From NCBI GenBank assembly GCA_030704615.1, contig CM060734.1, positions 52,716,042 to 52,780,041 on the forward strand: DNA of 64,000 nucleotides. Reading direction: 5' to 3'. The first letter of the stretch is position 1; each line of letters opens with the position of its first letter. Below are positions 22,560 to 34,600 of this stretch, in pieces. This DNA is from Takakia lepidozioides. Lineage: Eukaryota; Streptophyta; Takakiopsida; Takakiales; Takakiaceae. Under the pieces are notes generated by a model. The model made no database searches and was not told the origin of the DNA. It worked only from the letters and a program-made list of their open reading frames with translations. Both the position numbers and the translations under genes were made by a program.

Positions 22560-23830
22560 ATACCAAAGGTGTGCCATTTGAAGTCTTGGGCAGGGAACCT
22601 AAGGATGCGGTGCATTCACTGATTGGTTTCGGGGACTTCATATGGAAACCCATGACATTTCAACCGGAGGGATTAGGGATTGACCGGCTGAATTTTTTTG
22701 TATAATTTTAGGAAGAGAGATTTTGGCCTGCCCAAAGAAAATGACATATTTTGACCCCCCAATTAGTCACTACAAAGGAGCCCACTTGAGAACATTTCAG
22801 AAAAAACTGAAATTTTATGAGAATGTGTGTTATCAGGTATGGAACAACATTCTTGAGACTCTCAAAAAGAAAAAAGAAAAAGTGCCCAAATACGAGCAAA
22901 AAACTGCTTTTTTTGGCACCTATTTCTTAGTGGAGATTTGTTTTTGTCCCCACTCTACACTTCATAATCTTCAGATCTGGCAGTTGGATTTTGGTGAAAC
23001 TTTTTGTGGTAGGAGGCGGGGTAGGTGGGAAGTAATTCCAACGGTCAGTTTTACAGGGACACACACATTCTATAGATATATATTTTTTTTGTGGGGGTCA
23101 TGTTTTTCCACGAGAGGGTGAAAATGAGTTTTGACACTTAAGGGTTAAAAAAATACCCTTGGAATTCTTTGAAAGAGATCCTAAAGTCCACATTCACATA
23201 ATTTGGTGGACAGGTTCTGTTTCTGTGTTGAGCAAAACCGAACTGAGTTATTGGCGAGATGAGCAGTGAAGCAGCTCGGCAGCCCATTTTCTTGGGCCCA
23301 CTTTGGAACCTGCTCAGTTTTTCCGTCCCGGAAGTTCTGATCGGAATGCGATGGGATTGCATGGGTGATCACAACGAAGAGACGTTTCAGATGTTTTCAT
23401 GAATTTTCTAATTCACTGTCGCTTGTGAAAGGGCCCGCTAAGTTCCCCTCACAACATATTTATGTTGTTACATAATATACTCATGAGCTCTACCCAATAG
23501 TGGGGCCAGTTAAGTTTCTTGTAGACTGAACGAGTAAATTCATAATTTGCTTACAATATTTTTCACATCAGAGTGCAACCCAACTTCCATCTCTGGAAGA
23601 AACTTGAATTATGAGGAAGATTCCCACCGAACAATGTCAGGGAGGGAGCTGGGGTAGGGAATCCATTATATAGAGGCTACAGTTAGGAATTGCCTCCGAA
23701 GCAGGCATAAGTTACAAAGCCATTGGAGGTGAAGATCGAGGAGAGGTCATCGTAAAAGTGAGTGCGTTAGAAGTGAATTGAAAGTGATTGAAAGATAGAT
23801 TCATTTGAGAGTTCCGCTGTATGTAAACAT
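22560..23830. other. Stretch without recognisable genes
   Basis: A 132-codon frame at 22723-23121 (plus) is low in information and shows no domain. No splice-supported or motif-supported gene was found. Confidence 0.5.
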
Positions 23831-23837
23831 GCTAAAA

Positions 23838-24365
23838 CTAGGCAACTGATCTTTCAAATGAATCCGAAGCTACTGATCTACTTGTGGCTGCCCAGTTTTG
23901 GATGTTGTGGGTATTTGTCACCGTTTCCGCGCTACGTGAGAGCCGTTGCAACGTGCGGTGGATGCTGCGGCCTGTCACGGTCCATAGTGACGGCCTGCGG
24001 GAGTGATCGGGCTGCAGTAACCATTCTGTGCCCATGTCGCATCTTTCCCTCTCATAGAAAAGGAGCTCGCATCTCTCCTGCTCAAGCTTCCTCTCAAGCT
24101 TCCTCAGGTGCTTGGTCAGGTCGAGCCGAAACTGCTCGCGTCTTGCCGATGCCCTCTCAAGCTTCTCCACTGCTGGCTCAAACTCGCATCTCTCCTTGTC
24201 AACCTTCTGCGGGTAGATCACCCGGTCAATCGCCCTTGATTCACAAAGCACCACATCAAAAGCAATCTCGTGTCTCACCTTCTTACACCGCTCCAGCCGG
24301 GGCAACCGCTGCAGCACTCCTTCATCGCATATGCTCGACGATGTTATCTGTTTCTGGCCCGCCAT
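23838..24365 (-). CDS. Hypothetical 175-residue protein with a charged coiled coil
   Basis: The frame from ATG at 24365 reads MAGQKQITSSSICDEG, then residues about 50-115 form a strongly charged, heptad-like helix (KVDKERCEFEPAVEKLERAS, LTKHLRKLERKLEQERCELL), then a basic Ser/Arg-rich tail to TAG at 23840-23838. A TATA box lies 117-127 bases upstream in the same orientation, favouring this start over an ATG at 24479 that would sit before the likely transcription start. I do not recognise the family. The antisense strand is also open here, which slightly weakens the case. The coding strand's coiled coil and promoter make it the better choice. Confidence 0.5.
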   Translation of the reverse strand: MAGQKQITSSSICDEGVLQRLPRLERCKKVRHEIAFDVVLCESRAIDRVIYPQKVDKERCEFEPAVEKLERASARREQFRLDLTKHLRKLERKLEQERCELLFYERERCDMGTEWLLQPDHSRRPSLWTVTGRSIHRTLQRLSRSAETVTNTHNIQNWAATSRSVASDSFERSVA

Positions 24366-24481
24366 TAATTCAAGGACTTGAAAACCGGTCTGCGAACTTA
24401 CTTGTATTTGCAATCTACAGTAGCACGCAACACGCAGATCACAAATACAGAACACCCCACTGTGCGATTGCAAGCACATCC

Positions 24482-24491
24482 TTTATATACT
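24482..24491 (-). promoter_or_regulatory. TATA box upstream of the coiled-coil gene
   Basis: GTATATAAAG on the minus strand, about 117 bases before the ATG at 24365, a standard plant TATA context. Confidence 0.5.
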
Positions 24492-24679
24492 CGTGGGACC
24501 ACAGCTAAATTTTTACATTCCACCTTACTTTATTTACTCTACTTTTTCTAATTTGAGATCTGAGTCGAGATTTTCCGCCTCAGCTTTTCCTTTTCCATTT
24601 AACTCTTCGGTGTTAAGCAAGAAATAGACTTGTAGGCGATTTGACCTTGAGCATTGACATTAGGAACCTTCAAACGCTG

Positions 24680-24717
24680 AACGTCAGAACGTCAGAACGT
24701 CAGAACGTCTGCTTACC
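24680..24717. repeat. Tandem 8-base repeat (GAACGTCA)n
   Basis: Four consecutive units of about eight bases with an ACGTC core. Length suggests a minisatellite seed or a cluster of ACGT-type sites. No gene start is directly adjacent. Confidence 0.7.
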
Positions 24718-24719
24718 CT

Positions 24720-26028
24720 CTTCAAAAGATCACCAACTCGCGGTCGCGGTGCCTGAAGGGGAGACATGAATTCCGTGTAAGGTCCACTAGAGAGGGTAGT
24801 AAACTTCGGAAAGACTCACATGCAATGGTTACTGACTGAGATATTGAGAACATATCACTGTTCCTGTGAGTGTTTTCATTTGAGAATGGGATGTACACTA
24901 ACTAAATCTAAGAGATGTGTTGAATATCCGGCTTGTAATTAGATCAGGCGAGCATCACCACGGTTGTAGGTACAGCCATCAGAAGTTGGTGACAGCCCAG
25001 ACAGCTGAGGGTGCATGCTCCGTGAGATTGTTGGGTGATTCCAAGTTACAACTCTGCTAAAACCGTAATCTCATAAAAGACCATGTGAAGATGTATACGA
25101 TAGTCTGTTTCCCAAGTTGAAGTAAATCTGGAGTTTTCCTTTTGCAACTGAAGGAATAGAAGCCAAAAGCAGCAACAAAACATTTAGTCAATTTCATGTC
25201 ACTAGCATGGTTGGTAAGATTTGGTGATGGTATACAGTACATGCATCAATCAGCATCCCAACCCCTGTGAGAGATTCCATTACCCATGTTTGCTATCTGA
25301 AAATGTGGGGTTTCTTCAGGCTTGCTTATGTCAAATCTCACATTTATGGAGATCATGCAAAGCCTGTGCAAAGTCTGTGACTGCGCTGCTCAAGTTACAC
25401 ATTTGAGTACAACGCAAATGTTTGTTCCTTCTTCCACCTTGTGGAGGAAGACAGAAGTTGGTTCCAACATAACACAGGTATAAGTAAAAGAGGGTGTTTC
25501 TTGGTGACTTTAGTCAGAAAGTATTACCTACAAAAAGAAACATGAAGCTGTGGGACACAGTATACTCTCATGCCCAGGATCCACACCAAACTCCAATAGA
25601 TCAAGAAAATTCAGCCATAACATGAGAACCTCCAGTGAGACCAACCTGACTGAAAGTTCGACAAGTAATAATCTTTAATGACAGAGATGGGGCTTTTGTT
25701 ACATGGGACAATGCGCGGTGAGCTTCTTCAAACTCAAATAAAAAGTACATGGCGGCCTGTGGAGGGAAGACAGTGCATGTCGAAGAATGTACACATCGGC
25801 CCTTGTTGAGCCAGCTAATAGTGATGTCCAGACTCAAACCATGTAGGAGAACAACACAGCCAAGACCCCTACCGAATGGCTTTCTTCTTGAAGCCATTGG
25901 GTCCCGCCTTCTTTGGAGAAGGGTAAAAGGGCCATTGACTAACCCTACCAAATGCCAAGTATCTGTGTAGGCTTCAATTATGCTACACAGAACAGGGTAA
26001 CCAGGTGGGAGTATGGCAGTGAAAGGTT
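24720..26028. other. EAF1 3' flank, no other gene seen
   Basis: The stretch below the EAF1 stop codon at 26029 presumably contains its 3' untranslated region. No clear poly(A) signal could be assigned and no other gene is recognisable. Confidence 0.45.
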
Positions 26029-28612
26029 TCATGCAGGGGAAGTTGGGGCAGCTACAGCTGGAGTGAGAGAGGTGGGGCCAGGCACATTTGATGTAGTAGA
26101 ACTCATGGTTGACATACCAGTGGAGTTCGGACCAGTGGTTGCCGGGGTCACGGTCCGTTGGGGAACTGGTAGACAAGTCATTGATGCATGCCCGACATGT
26201 GGCTGGCGTGGCTGCAGAACAGACACAAATGGAGGTTCTTTCAGTCTGGTAGCAATATAACAAATTCACAGATAAGCTAATACACATTCATTAACCACTC
26301 TGCAATCCTGTTTCCCCAAAATTATCGCACTTACAGATATTCTGAGAGGGTGAAAGAGCAGAAGTGTTGCCCTACTCATTTCCTAGCACAGATACCCCAT
26401 TACTCAAAGTCTCTGCTAGTTGGCAGGGCATTGCAAAGTTTAAAGCCTGATACGACTTGAGGAGATGATGACAAACCCAAAACAGGGTTTCTTTCATGTG
26501 CAGGAGGAGGGGTATATGCTGTGCATTTCCGCTGAGAGACTTGTAGCAACAGACAGCTCTCTACATCCTTCATGTCTTTATGTCCTTGCTGTATAATACA
26601 AAAGAAGTCAACCACATTCCATACATACCTGCACACTGTACATGAGCATGGATCCCGACATGGGAGTCTGATGATTTTGACTTGGAGCTGAACCTCCTTG
26701 AAATTGCAAACTGGGAGAAGTAACAGACCCTGGGATCACCAACCCCATTGTCGATCCGGGTAACATCCCAGAAGAGGATGACGGCACCGGTGGCCGCATT
26801 GGGGAGCTGCCTATGTTGCTCATAGCTAGGGGCAGTGGTATAGAGCCAGGTTGTTGCTGCTGCAAGGGACGTTGCCCAGCAGGTCCCACTTGCTGTGATC
26901 CCACCATGCCCCTTCCATTTGGCCCTGGGCCCATCCCAAGCTTTTGATGAGGTGGTGGCATCCCAGCCATGCCAACACCATGGATGGCTGCACTTGTGAT
27001 TGATATGCCAGTGTTGCCATTGGATGACGGCATGTGCATCCCTGAGGAAGTTACCATTGGGGGCATCTGAGAGGGCCCTGGACTGCTGGTGCGTGTGAGA
27101 TTATACATCCCACCAGACATTGGAGAGATATTCTGGTTGGACTTCCACTGTACTGAATGCGCTGCAACTGTGCTCACATTAAGGGGGGATGAGAGGGGCA
27201 TGACGGGCGTGCTGGGGCTGCCCATGCTGATTGGAGTGCCCATGGCAGTGGCCCCTAGTTGAAATGGATTGTGGCTTGGTTGGGAAGCCATCGGGGAAGG
27301 GCCGCCCTGGCCCTGCTGTTGCATCCCTGCCTTGCTAAGCTGCCCTGGCATCGGCATTCCCATGGCAGTTCCCGCTTGCCGCTGTTGTAACCTGTGCATA
27401 TACAGCAAGCTATTCAGTCTCAAAAGTGGACTTACTGAGGTGGAAATGGTCAGTGTACCATAGTACTCACTAGACCTGCATGGGTGTGCTGTGCAGGAAA
27501 TGCCAGATTGATCCACAACCTTCTAACAGCAGAAAACAGTAGACTGACACTGACCTCCTTTGAGGAGGAGCTTGTTGCTGCTGTTGGCCCTGGCGACGTT
27601 GCTGCTGCTGCTGTTGCTGTGCGGCAAGTGGTGCTGGCTGCTGATTTGGTGCAGGGGAGGATGGTTGAGGCGGAGGAGGTGACTGCTGGGGTGGTGGTAG
27701 CGCAAGCTGTGGCTGAGGGGGAAGTGCCTGCTGCTGCTGCTGTGGCTTGGGCACCACTCCCTGAGCCTGCTGCTGCTGCTGCAACCCCTTGTGTTGCGGT
27801 GCTACAGGGGTCAACCCTTGTGATAAAGGTGCTCCTGAGATTTGAGCACATTGAGACTGCAACTGTGGCGTCTGCCCAGGAAGGCCTTGCTGGGACACAG
27901 CTGGCTTCCCCAGTTGCATGGACCCCTGTGCTTGAAGAACCCTTGGGCCTTGTTGCATTTGGTGTGCCCCCGGCTGGCTTGGTGACTGACTAGGCATCTG
28001 GTTGTTACCAAGGTTGACATTTCCAGGAAACATGTTGGGTTGCCCCTGTGGAGGGAGGCCCTGCATCAGCATAGCCCCTCGTCCCATTCCTTTTTGTGCC
28101 CGGGGCGCCTGCTGCTGCTGTGGAAGGTGCTGGTGTTTATGGGATTGCTTTGCTTGCTGTGGCTTGGGTGGCCCAGGAAGCTGTGGCATCTGCCCGGATG
28201 GCTGGGCTTGCAGAGATGATGGCTGTGACTGCTGATTAGTAAGGGTGGGTGGGCCAGCTGGGGAAGCAGGTGCTGACTGTAACACCGACGGAGGAAGAGA
28301 TGATTGTGGTGCCTGTGAGGGGCCCCCTGCCTGCTGCAGCTGTTTCTGAAGGGTGTGCGGTTGCTGTGGAATGATGTGCGACGACTGAGAGCCCATGTGT
28401 GCTGATTGCTGACCTAACACATGGGAGGAAAGCACATGTTGCTGTTGAGGATTGAGAGGGTGTAACTGCTGGGGTTGGTGCAGCTGCGGAGGGAGAGAGC
28501 CTTGTTGCTGCAGGAGCCTTTGTTTTTGCTGGTGTATTTGACGCTCTTTCATAGCACGAGTGGCTGCAAAGTAGGCCTGTTGTTGCTGCTGCTGCTGCTG
28601 TTGCTGTTGTTG
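26029..28612 (-). CDS. EAF1: EAF1 exons 21-23, glutamine/proline-rich C-terminal tail
   Basis: Exon 28612-27555 opens with a run of about eleven glutamines (CAA/CAG mixed) and is dominated by Q, P and S. Exon 27391-26629 is rich in G, M, P and S with short GMPMPG-like turns. Exon 26211-26029 gives the last 60 residues and TGA. Such low-complexity tails are usual for EAF1 C termini. The CAG/CAA runs are prone to length variation. Confidence 0.88.
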
Positions 28613-31600
28613 CTACATAAACAGATCATACAGTTAGAACCTGCCACCTTACTGCAAAGTTGAACGTGCTAGATTACATATCCAATTATTGGTGTGGCAT
28701 CAGGGCATTCAGGGTCATGCATTTACTCCACACACATGCATAGACTCACACGCTGTAGAACATTTGTTTGGGTCAGGATGACTTTTTACTTATCAACACT
28801 ATTTGTTGCAAATCACAACCTTTCAACTACTTCCAGCACAGCTTCAAATCGATAGCCCAAGGGGTAGGACACCAGCCAAATATAGGTGGGCTTTGGTTCA
28901 ATGATTTACACTCTGCATTTTACATAGTTGTAGAGCATCGACCAGAATACAGTCATATAAACTGGGTACTGGATGGTATATAGCTTCCCAGGTTGGGCAG
29001 AAGCAACTGGGAATGAGGAACCCAGTGAAATGTGAAGACCTTGAAATGCCAACTACTTGCAATGCGCCCAACAAAGAAGAGGGTCCATAAGTATGGAGGA
29101 ACTGGTCACTCCTGGCTTGAGCTTCAAATTTCAACATAACCTGTACCACCACAATGGATCTCTGCTAGTGACTTTTACTTGTCGTTATAACCATTTGGCG
29201 TTCCCAACATGTGAGAACAATGAGACAGGTGTACTCTGCTGCCAGGGCATCCACAATCGGTATTGCTGCACACTCATCGAGCACAGCCACCTAGAGAGCT
29301 ACAAATCTAGGCTTATATGGCATGTAACCGCAGAAAAGCTGTCAACATAACTTCATGGAGGAGACAAATCCACAGTGGATCCTCAAAAAACGTGTCGTGG
29401 TTGGAAAGTAAAATACTGTGGCTATCTACTCCTTCAGAGAGTTGATTTTCTATACCTGCTGGTTTCGTTGCTGCTGCTGTTGTTGCTGCTGCTGGGGCGA
29501 GAAGCTCTGGGGTGGGGAAGAGACCATTTGGACTGTCATGTCACTGCCAACATTACTCAGAGCAGCAGCAGCATATGTGTCACCTTGGGCTGCATAATGT
29601 TGAAGTTCTTGTATCAGTTGAATTCGCTGCTCCTCGGTGCATCGGCCCGACTGAAACAACCAAGCCATACTGAGAATAAGAAAGGAAACACAAACCCTGA
29701 CTACACAGCCATGATTGTGATCAAGTACGTATCTTAGAGAGTAATGAGCTGAAGCTTGTTCAGGGGCATGTTACAAACAACTGAAAGAGGTTACCTACCA
29801 ACACGTCATTTCCAGTCAAAGTAGCACATTTACAGTGGTGGGGTTGGCATTATCAAGACTCGGAAGCATTCCCTTCTCTGCTGCCCCTAGGGTAAAGAAT
29901 CTGGACCCATTCGGATGACCACTTGGGACATCTGGAAAGCCAGATGCTTCCTGGCGCTGCAGAACCTATCATGTGCACCATTTGCTCAACTGATGGCTGC
30001 AAGGTGACTGTCAAGTATCTCGCAACAAGATTCCCTCACTGTAGGGTGCGACTGGGAAGTTTCTTTGCTGGCTATTGCTGCACTTCAAAGTTTCTAAACA
30101 GCAAACAGTTGTTTTCCTGGCTACTTTTAATCCGATGCCTTTACTCCTATTGATACAATATTGCTGGCTGCTCGTATAAGCTTTGTCTCACTTAACCTTT
30201 TGTCGCTTCTGCCTCTTGTCCCCTTTTCATCGGGGGTGACTTTTTATTCAAAATAGTTGGTCACCTGGTGTGTTCCTGCCAGGGTCAGCATTCCTATGTA
30301 GTGATCAAAGGTCTGGTTGATTTAGCCTGTCCTTGGACATAGGGCAGTCTTCTTTTTCCCAACAACAGAGAAAAAGAAATGCAGCGTACTAACGTCCCAG
30401 GGAGCACATAGTAAGAAACTTTAAGGCGGCAGACAGAATAGAACAACAAGGGAAGACGAAATCTTAGTACATCCACAGGAATCCTGAAGGGTCCAATGGA
30501 CCAAAAGAAAGTTCCCAAATAGAAGGTTGCTCTCATTGCAGACCCTGTGAGTCGTTCGTGGCTTGCCAAGGTTGTGATAGGGTGCCTCCCTTTTCCCCAG
30601 AAGAGAGGGAAATGAGATGGTGCTTCATAACGTCCGCGGAAAGCTCATAGAGCCTTATGGGACAAAATGGAAGAAAACATGAGAGAGGAAACAAAACCAG
30701 AGCCAGAGATAAAAACTAGAAAGAAAAAAAAAAGAAATGAAATGAAATGAAATGGTGCTTTATAACGTCCGTGGAAAGCTCATAGAGCTTATGGGACAAA
30801 ATGGAAGAAAACATGAGAGAGGAAACAAAACCAGAGCCAGAGATAAAAACTAGAAGAAAGAAAGAAAGAAACTTGATAATTATGAGATGCTCAAAGAGCT
30901 TATTGGACAAAGAAAAGAAAGAAAAAGAGAGAAAGATCTCTCACCCGGAGGATGTTCACTGCGTCTCTGCTCCGCTTCCCTGCACTGACTTGTCCAGGAA
31001 CAGAGCCCGAAGGAGCATTCACAGAACTTACCATATTGACACCTCCAGGGGGTAACATGCTACCTATACCAGCTGAAGGTATACCTGGAACTCCTGACGA
31101 CCCCAAGCCGAGCAAGCCAGGCCTTGGTAATGAGAGGGTTCGATTCAGGCCTCCCATCATTCCCCCACTATTGCCACCTGGCAGCATGGGAACTTGGCAG
31201 TCATTGGAATTGGGCAAGCCCATAACAGGCAAACCCGCTGTAACCGAAGCCCCCTGCTGTTGGCTCCCTCGTGAGTTGTAGACAGCCCGGTGGTACCGTA
31301 ATCGATTCGCCTCCTCTGTTGAGAGCCGCATGGCAGCCATACGATGTGCATCTCTGCACAACAGATGGATGACACATGTAAGTCAGGGGGCACCCAAGAC
31401 AGATAGTGCAAGTATCAGCTAGGTGGCTGTTCCTCCATATAGACATGCCAGACAGTGAACCTAATCCACTCACACATGATAGTACAGGTGATAGATGCAG
31501 CATTCTGTGCTTGTTTAACCCTTAATATCTTGCCTATAAATAGCAAACAGCTGCAGCATCTACATCCAGTAATTAACAAGAAATGCTATAAAACGGAGAG

Positions 31601-34600
31601 GTTGAGCTGAGGAAACAAGTGAAAAGCTCAAGATAGCCTGCATACAAGTTGATGGTATCATCATTGGGCGAAACTGAGAAGGGTGACATTACCTTGCAGC
31701 TGCAGCATTCATTGCAGCTGAAGAAGAAGCCACTGGTGGTTGTAGATGTAAACCATTTGTGCCTGGTGATACTGACAGCCCACCTGAAGCAGGCCGCATA
31801 CCATTGCCCGCAGGTACACCCACATTTGGAAGGCCAATGGCATTCCCATGCAAAGCCTGCATTGGATATGAATGCCCAGCTACATCTCCGTTGGCTGAAA
31901 CTCGGTCGCACAATTCCAAAGGGCTGCTCCACCAAAAGAAGTTAGTTAGACTGCCACATATGCTAGTCTATGTCATCTCAGTCAGAGGATTCACATGACT
32001 GACGCCTAGAGCATGTAAATACTAGAATCCACAAAACTCCCACTGCTTACTAAAGATTCCCTTGAACGATTGAGCGGGAGTTGGATTAAAGTCTACTTGT
32101 GTATGTCCTTTCATGTGGGTCTAAATCTACTCATTCAACATTCATGGTTGTGTTGAGCATAATATATGCATGTAACAATGGCATGCACCCCAAACTCATA
32201 CACGAGTCATATGAGTATATCCTGACAATCTCCCCAAATCCATATGCTGAGTGAATGCAGCTATTCCCAGCAATTGAACCACTGTATATCAGCTATCCTC
32301 CGATGGCATGATTTCCTCAGTTAAGCATTTTGAAGGACACTCAACACATAGCAGAAAATCAACAAGCTAAACTTTGTCAGTCTAATGATTGGACTCACTT
32401 TGGAGGGCCACCAGTCACACTGCTGGCACAAAATTGAGATATAGCATTTTCATGAGACGGGTGAACTGTTGCAAGAATCTTTTGTTCTTGTGTATCACTC
32501 TGCACAAATCAAAGTGATTCCATGAGGATAGCCATCAGCTTAAGAAATGTTGACAGCTCACAATGGTTATCCACAGAAATTAAAACTTGTGTACATAAAG
32601 AAACCAATGAATGTAAAAGGTGGGGACTACAGTGAGGGGATCCTTACCGGTGGTCTGTCTGCACGCAATTTCTGGACAATATGCATAATTTGAGCCATGT
32701 GTACTTTGAGAGTATCCTCTTCCATGGTTCCATGCATGCGTTGCATCAGCACCCTTGCATTTGCCTGCTACCATTGAACCCCATTTCTTCAGCAAAAGAA
32801 CAGAAGCAGGATGAACCCCAAACTTCTGGGAGGAACTGCACTAAACTTGGTGCACAAGACCTTGATAGGAGCAGCAAAATCTTATCAACTTGCACCTATT
32901 GTGAAGCACATTATATCCCAAAGTATAATATTATAAATGAGATCTAATTTCAAGGTCACCAACCTAAAACATGTGCTAAAGAGCAGTCTAACCATATGTA
33001 GCTCAGAAACATTAGCATCAAATTGTGTTGAACTTGTCAAGCCATGACAAATGATCTTGTCCTGAAATAGATACAGATGGTTGAACGGTTCTGACTAGAA
33101 CTGCACAACAATTAAAACTGTACAGGCTTCAAAGAGGAAGGCAAGTAGCCCTGTCAGCTTCAAGCTCTTGTATTCTCCTTCACTTACTGTTTGCCATAAA
33201 AAGAACTGAACGGAAGTAGAGATAGGCAGGATTACAGGATACCCCTGACTAAACCGGACATTCTTGAGGAGAGGTCACTTGCCTTGGCCGGTCCAGTAGA
33301 GAGGTGTGGGGATTGTGCCTGAGCCTGTGAGTTACTTGGATCCTCAGGACTCTCAAGGCCATCTCCACCAAGCCGCTCCGTAAGAGCTTTATGCCGCTCT
33401 CGACACTCTTTGGGTTTCCTATATATTCCCTGCCATAACAGGAATAGAATGGCATTATCAGTTTAAAACTTTCGAAAGTGAGAAAAGGTCTCAAACTTAA
33501 ACTTAAAGTGCTGAGGAATATAACACCCTTGGGTAAAAACCTTCTCCCAACGATGACAATTTATAAACTCAAATTCGACCTCGGAGGCCTACTTTCAGGG
33601 ACAGTTAACCAGCCAGACATCAGAGTGGGCAACCCTGATATTATGAACTGGAGGGTAATCTGCTGCTGCGCTGAAGCAGCCAGGTACTAGCAATGATGCT
33701 GAAATAGGTGAGCGGGCTCAGTCTGCTGATGTACATGCCATAGCTAATATTCCCATCACCAGACAAAAGAGTCACTAAAAAAGAAGCTAATCTTTCTCTC
33801 TTGACATTACAACCTGAACATATGAATGCCAATTCATGTGATGGTATTAGTGGCAAATTGCCGCAAAACATCCTGGTGTGAGGATGCCTGGGCCTTCAGA
33901 ACGACATAGCCTGGGTCACTGCTTGGAGCATGCTGGGCATATATAGCACAGCTGTTTTCCTAAACTCTTTAGAGATACTCCAGGCACCCAAAATTATAGC
34001 CATTCCCTCCACCATGTGACAGGGTGTAACACTACGATTTCTAAATCCATGTCACTGGTACACGAAGACTCACAAAACGGAAGTGGACTACAAAGCAATA
34101 TGGTTTTTCACGGCCATCCTCTCCTGGCAATAGCAATGTTACCTTCAATTGAGAGCTTGAGCTGAGGACGTCACTCACAAGTTCCCAGTTGGGACCCAGA
34201 TCATGCACAAGAGCAAGGATCGCCTGGATCAAACCATAAATGTCAGGCATTGCCATCTTCTTACTCCTCTTACTTTGCCAGCAACCATTTTTTATCTTTT
34301 CCTTATTTTCTTGACCCATATTATCCAGTGATTGATGGAATATATGCACATGGAATGTAAGTATCCAATTAATTTTTATCCTTGTACAAGATAATATGCA
34401 TTGGGTTAAGTATGAAAATAACAATTCCGAGGGCCACCCATGCATGCGACCAAGCTCAAGAGTTATTTACTGGCACCTCGGAAGCAGGTTCATAAACCTC
34501 AATGAGCATCAAAATGTATTTGACTGTACTTTCCAACTGGGATGGTGTGAAATTTGATCTTTTTTGAATTGAGAGTCATCCGGACTGAAGGTTCAAGCAT

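Noticed and set aside
22723-23121. 132-codon plus-strand frame as a gene
   Set aside because: No motif, no promoter or splice support, and composition like the AT-rich surroundings.
23858-24508. Plus-strand 216-codon frame
   Set aside because: It is antisense to the minus-strand coiled-coil frame, has an uneven Ser/Cys/Arg composition and no promoter; the minus strand explains the region better.
25601-26287. Minus-strand 228-codon frame overlapping the EAF1 3' end
   Set aside because: No domain, different frame from EAF1 exon 23, and it spans the acceptor and stop of that gene.
27484-27993. Plus-strand 169-codon frame of Ala/Val-rich sequence
   Set aside because: Antisense shadow of the CAG/CAA-rich EAF1 exon 21.
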